Assembly: GCA_017555445.1 (NCBI GenBank)
Contig: JAFZGK010000124.1
Span: 1-7,582 of the forward strand
Direction of reading: 5' to 3'
Source: Bacteroidales bacterium
GTDB lineage: Bacteria; Bacteroidota; Bacteroidia; Bacteroidales; UBA932
DNA length: 7,582 nt
In this document: piece after piece, positions 5,418-7,582 of the stretch
Position numbering within the stretch: position 1 is the stretch's first letter
Layout: every line of letters starts with the position of its first letter
Notes under the pieces: generated by a model
Databases searched by the model: none
The model's input: the letters and a program-made list of their open reading frames with translations, nothing else
What the model was told of the DNA's origin: nothing
Translations under genes and position numbers: made by a program

Positions 5418-7582
5418 TAAGCTGTATGCGACTCCTTACAGCAGGCAATTTTTTCAGGTGTACCGGCAAAAACAAGGTTTCCGCCACCGTCACCAGCCTC
5501 AGGTCCAAGGTCAATGATCCAGTCGGCAGCCTTGATCACATCAAGGTTATGCTCGACGACGACAATTGTATGCCCTTTGGCAAGCAGGGCATCAAATGAC
5601 TTCAGAAGCTTCTCTACGTCATAGAAATGAAGACCTGTAGTCGGTTCGTCAAATATGAAAAGGATCTTCTGCTGCCTTGATTTTGGCCCTGTCTCGTTGA
5701 GCGAGAGGAAGTAAGCCAGCTTGACACGCTGACTCTCACCTCCGGAAAGGGTGCTGCTGCTCTGACCTAATTTAATATACGACAGGCCTACATCTACCAG
5801 AGGTTGCAGTCTTTCTGCTATCTTCTTTACTGCCGCATCTTCCTGAGAGCTGAAGAATGTGATCGCCTCCTCGACACTCATATTTAGGATATCATCGATA
5901 TTGAGTCCCTTATACCTGACTTCAAGGATTTCAGGCTTGAACCTCTTTCCACCACAGGATTCGCAGACCATGCTCACATCTGCCATGAACTGCATACCGA
6001 TCTTCACAAATCCCTCTCCCTGACATTCAGGACATCTTCCGCCCTCGATATTGAAGGAGAAATGTGAAGGTGTGAAGCCGTTCATCTTCGCATATTGCTG
6101 GTCAGAAAGAAGCTTTCGGATCTCATCATACACCTTAAGATAGGTCACAGCATTGGAACGGCTGCTCTTTCCGATAGGATTCTGGTCAACATATTCCACC
6201 TGAGTTATACGGTCAAGATTGCCGGAAAGTCCACGGAAAGTACCTGGAGGGGAACCTGCCTGATTCAGATGACGGTACACAGCCGGATACAGAATATCTC
6301 CTACAAGGGAAGACTTACCGCTTCCGCTGACTCCTGTCACGACAGTCAGGACATTCAATGGGAATTTCACATTGATATCCTTCAGGTTGTGCTCCATCGC
6401 CCCCTCTACCATAATATGATAATCAGACTTGCGTCTGCTGCGCACATATCTGCTACGTTCTCCGTTAAGATACTGAAGCGTAAGCGACCTTGCATTGGTT
6501 TCATCTGACACCGGGTCACCAATCTTACCGTTGAATACGATTTCTCCTCCGAAGACACCGGCTTTAGGACCTATGTCGATCAGAAGGTCGGCAGCTCTCA
6601 TGATCTCCTCATCATGTTCTACGACAACCACTGTGTTACCTATGTCACGAAGACGCTTTAACACAGAGATAAGGCGTTCAGTATCACGAGGATGCAGACC
6701 GATGCTCGGCTCATCAAGAATATATAGTGAACCTACAAGAGAACTTCCCAGCGCAGTCACGAGATTGATTCGCTGACTTTCTCCTCCCGATAGAGTATTG
6801 GATGTACGGTTCAAGGTAAGGTATGCAAGACCAACATCGCTGATGTACTGCAGACGCGAAACAATCTCTGCAATCGCCTTGTCTGCAATCTTATGTTCAG
6901 ACTCAGTGAGGTCAACCTTCTCAAAGAAATCAAGCAACTGAGCGACATTCATGCACAGAAGCTCATGAATGGTCTTTCCACCCACCTTCACATACAGAGC
7001 CTCTTTCCTGAGACGGCTGCCTCCACAAGAGTGACAGACAGTCTTGCCGGAATAACGGCTGAGCATGTACTTATACTGAACCTTATATCTATTGGACTCT
7101 ACCCATTTGAAGAACTCGTTGAGTCCGATTATAGAATCCTCTTCAGTCTCTGCGGGACATCCGTTCCACAACTTTTCCCTCACATCTGCACTTAGATTGC
7201 AGTAAGGCTCGAAGATAGGTATGCCGTAACGCGTAGAGTTCCTTACAATCTGATCCTTGAACCATCCCATCTTGTCACCTCTCCAGCAGGCGATTGCACC
7301 GTCATAGATAGTCTTGCTCTTGTCCGGCACCACCAGATCCTCGCTGATACCGATTATCTGACCCAGACCACCGCATACAGGGCACGCACCAAGAGGGCTG
7401 TTGAAGCTGAAAAGATATTCATCCGGCTTCTCGAAAGTTATTCCGTCAGCCTCGAAACGGTTGATGAATTCCTTCACTGAGCCTCCGCTCTCCCCTTCCT
7501 TGCGTACAACCATAGTTCCTTCACCCTTGGAAAAAGCTGACTCGATTGAAGAATGAAGTCGTGTCTGAAGGTCATCCCAGTC
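5405..7582 (-). CDS. uvrA: UvrABC excinuclease ATPase subunit UvrA (5' partial, Bacteroidota-type form)
   Basis: UvrA dimers scan DNA for bulky lesions and load UvrB in nucleotide excision repair. The frame stays open to the window edge: 23 further codons precede the Met at 7513, so the true start and the first Walker A lie outside. About 725 of some 930-950 residues are present. Visible are the first ABC signature LSGGESQR (near 6793-6770) with Walker B LYILDEPS, the second Walker A GVSGSGKSS (near 6334-6308), PIGKSSRSN, the C-terminal zinc module RCPEC...VCESC of FSFNIEGGRCPECQGEG, the second signature LSGGESQRVKLA (near 5749) and FIFDEPTTGLHF. The first zinc module looks incomplete: only ACPVCGGLG is present, and where E. 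coli-type UvrA has an upstream CxxC this protein reads RFEADGITFEKPDEY. This matches my recollection of a Bacteroidota UvrA paralogue, so a second uvrA may exist in the genome. It ends in TAA and overlaps the converging operon by 13 bp. Confidence 0.93.
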   Translation of the reverse strand, partial: DWDDLQTRLHSSIESAFSKGEGTMVVRKEGESGGSVKEFINRFEADGITFEKPDEYLFSFNSPLGACPVCGGLGQIIGISEDLVVPDKSKTIYDGAIACWRGDKMGWFKDQIVRNSTRYGIPIFEPYCNLSADVREKLWNGCPAETEEDSIIGLNEFFKWVESNRYKVQYKYMLSRYSGKTVCHSCGGSRLRKEALYVKVGGKTIHELLCMNVAQLLDFFEKVDLTESEHKIADKAIAEIVSRLQYISDVGLAYLTLNRTSNTLSGGESQRINLVTALGSSLVGSLYILDEPSIGLHPRDTERLISVLKRLRDIGNTVVVVEHDEEIMRAADLLIDIGPKAGVFGGEIVFNGKIGDPVSDETNARSLTLQYLNGERSRYVRSRRKSDYHIMVEGAMEHNLKDINVKFPLNVLTVVTGVSGSGKSSLVGDILYPAVYRHLNQAGSPPGTFRGLSGNLDRITQVEYVDQNPIGKSSRSNAVTYLKVYDEIRKLLSDQQYAKMNGFTPSHFSFNIEGGRCPECQGEGFVKIGMQFMADVSMVCESCGGKRFKPEILEVRYKGLNIDDILNMSVEEAITFFSSQEDAAVKKIAERLQPLVDVGLSYIKLGQSSSTLSGGESQRVKLAYFLSLNETGPKSRQQKILFIFDEPTTGLHFYDVEKLLKSFDALLAKGHTIVVVEHNLDVIKAADWIIDLGPEAGDGGGNLVFAGTPEKIACCKESHTAYYLK
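5421..5454 (+). terminator. Possible weak terminator of the fimbrial operon inside uvrA
   Basis: GCTGTA (5421-5426) can pair with TACAGC (5437-5442) across a 10-nt loop, and TTTTTT follows at 5449-5454. An alternative outer pairing of TTGCC (5391-5395) with GGCAA (5444-5448) abuts the T-run directly. The stem is short and separated by six bases from the T-run, so efficiency would be low. It starts just 3 bp after the operon stop and lies within the uvrA coding sequence on the other strand. Confidence 0.3.

Noticed and set aside
6095..6508. 137-codon plus-strand frame antisense to uvrA, with further ones at 6495-6776 and 6893-7195
   Set aside because: These are shadow frames of a strongly conserved uvrA coding sequence; no start signals or domains are apparent.
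5405..7513. uvrA beginning at the Met at 7513
   Set aside because: The frame stays open through 23 more codons to the window edge and those residues continue family-like sequence, so this Met is internal.

Overview
The window most likely comes from a Bacteroidales-type genome (phylum Bacteroidota). The evidence is a Na+-pumping NADH:quinone reductase subunit (NqrF), FimB/Mfa2-like fimbrial lipoproteins, a Stealth sugar-phosphotransferase, a UvrA of the form I associate with Bacteroidota, and TAnnTTTG-type -7 promoter elements. I cannot name a genus from the sequence alone. No tRNA, rRNA, CRISPR array, insertion sequence or integrase is visible.

Layout: (1) 2-1186, plus strand: the 3' 394 codons of nqrF, followed by a strong intrinsic terminator (1204-1240). 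(2) 1252-2133, minus strand: a stand-alone Stealth-family phosphotransferase that converges on nqrF. (3) 2134-2289: an AT-rich divergent intergenic region with a candidate -7 element for each direction. (4) 2290-5417, plus strand: a tight three-gene operon encoding a small predicted outer-membrane beta-barrel, a cysteine-rich FimB/Mfa2/fimbrillin-like lipoprotein, and a second fimbrial-type (DUF4906-like) lipoprotein carrying a bacterial Ig-like (BIG_2) domain. (5) 5405-7582, minus strand: the C-terminal ~725 codons of uvrA, whose last 13 bp overlap the end of the fimbrial operon.

How the genes fit together: nqrF and uvrA are conserved housekeeping genes in respiration and DNA repair. Genes (2) and (4) between them look like an accessory cell-surface cassette, and their AGA/AGG/ATA-rich codons contrast with the C-ending codons of nqrF. 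I infer that the three-gene operon makes a small surface appendage or adhesive complex related to type V (FimA/Mfa) pili, with the barrel as a possible outer-membrane partner. This is the best candidate for a poorly described system here. The Stealth enzyme is transcribed divergently and may or may not be functionally linked.
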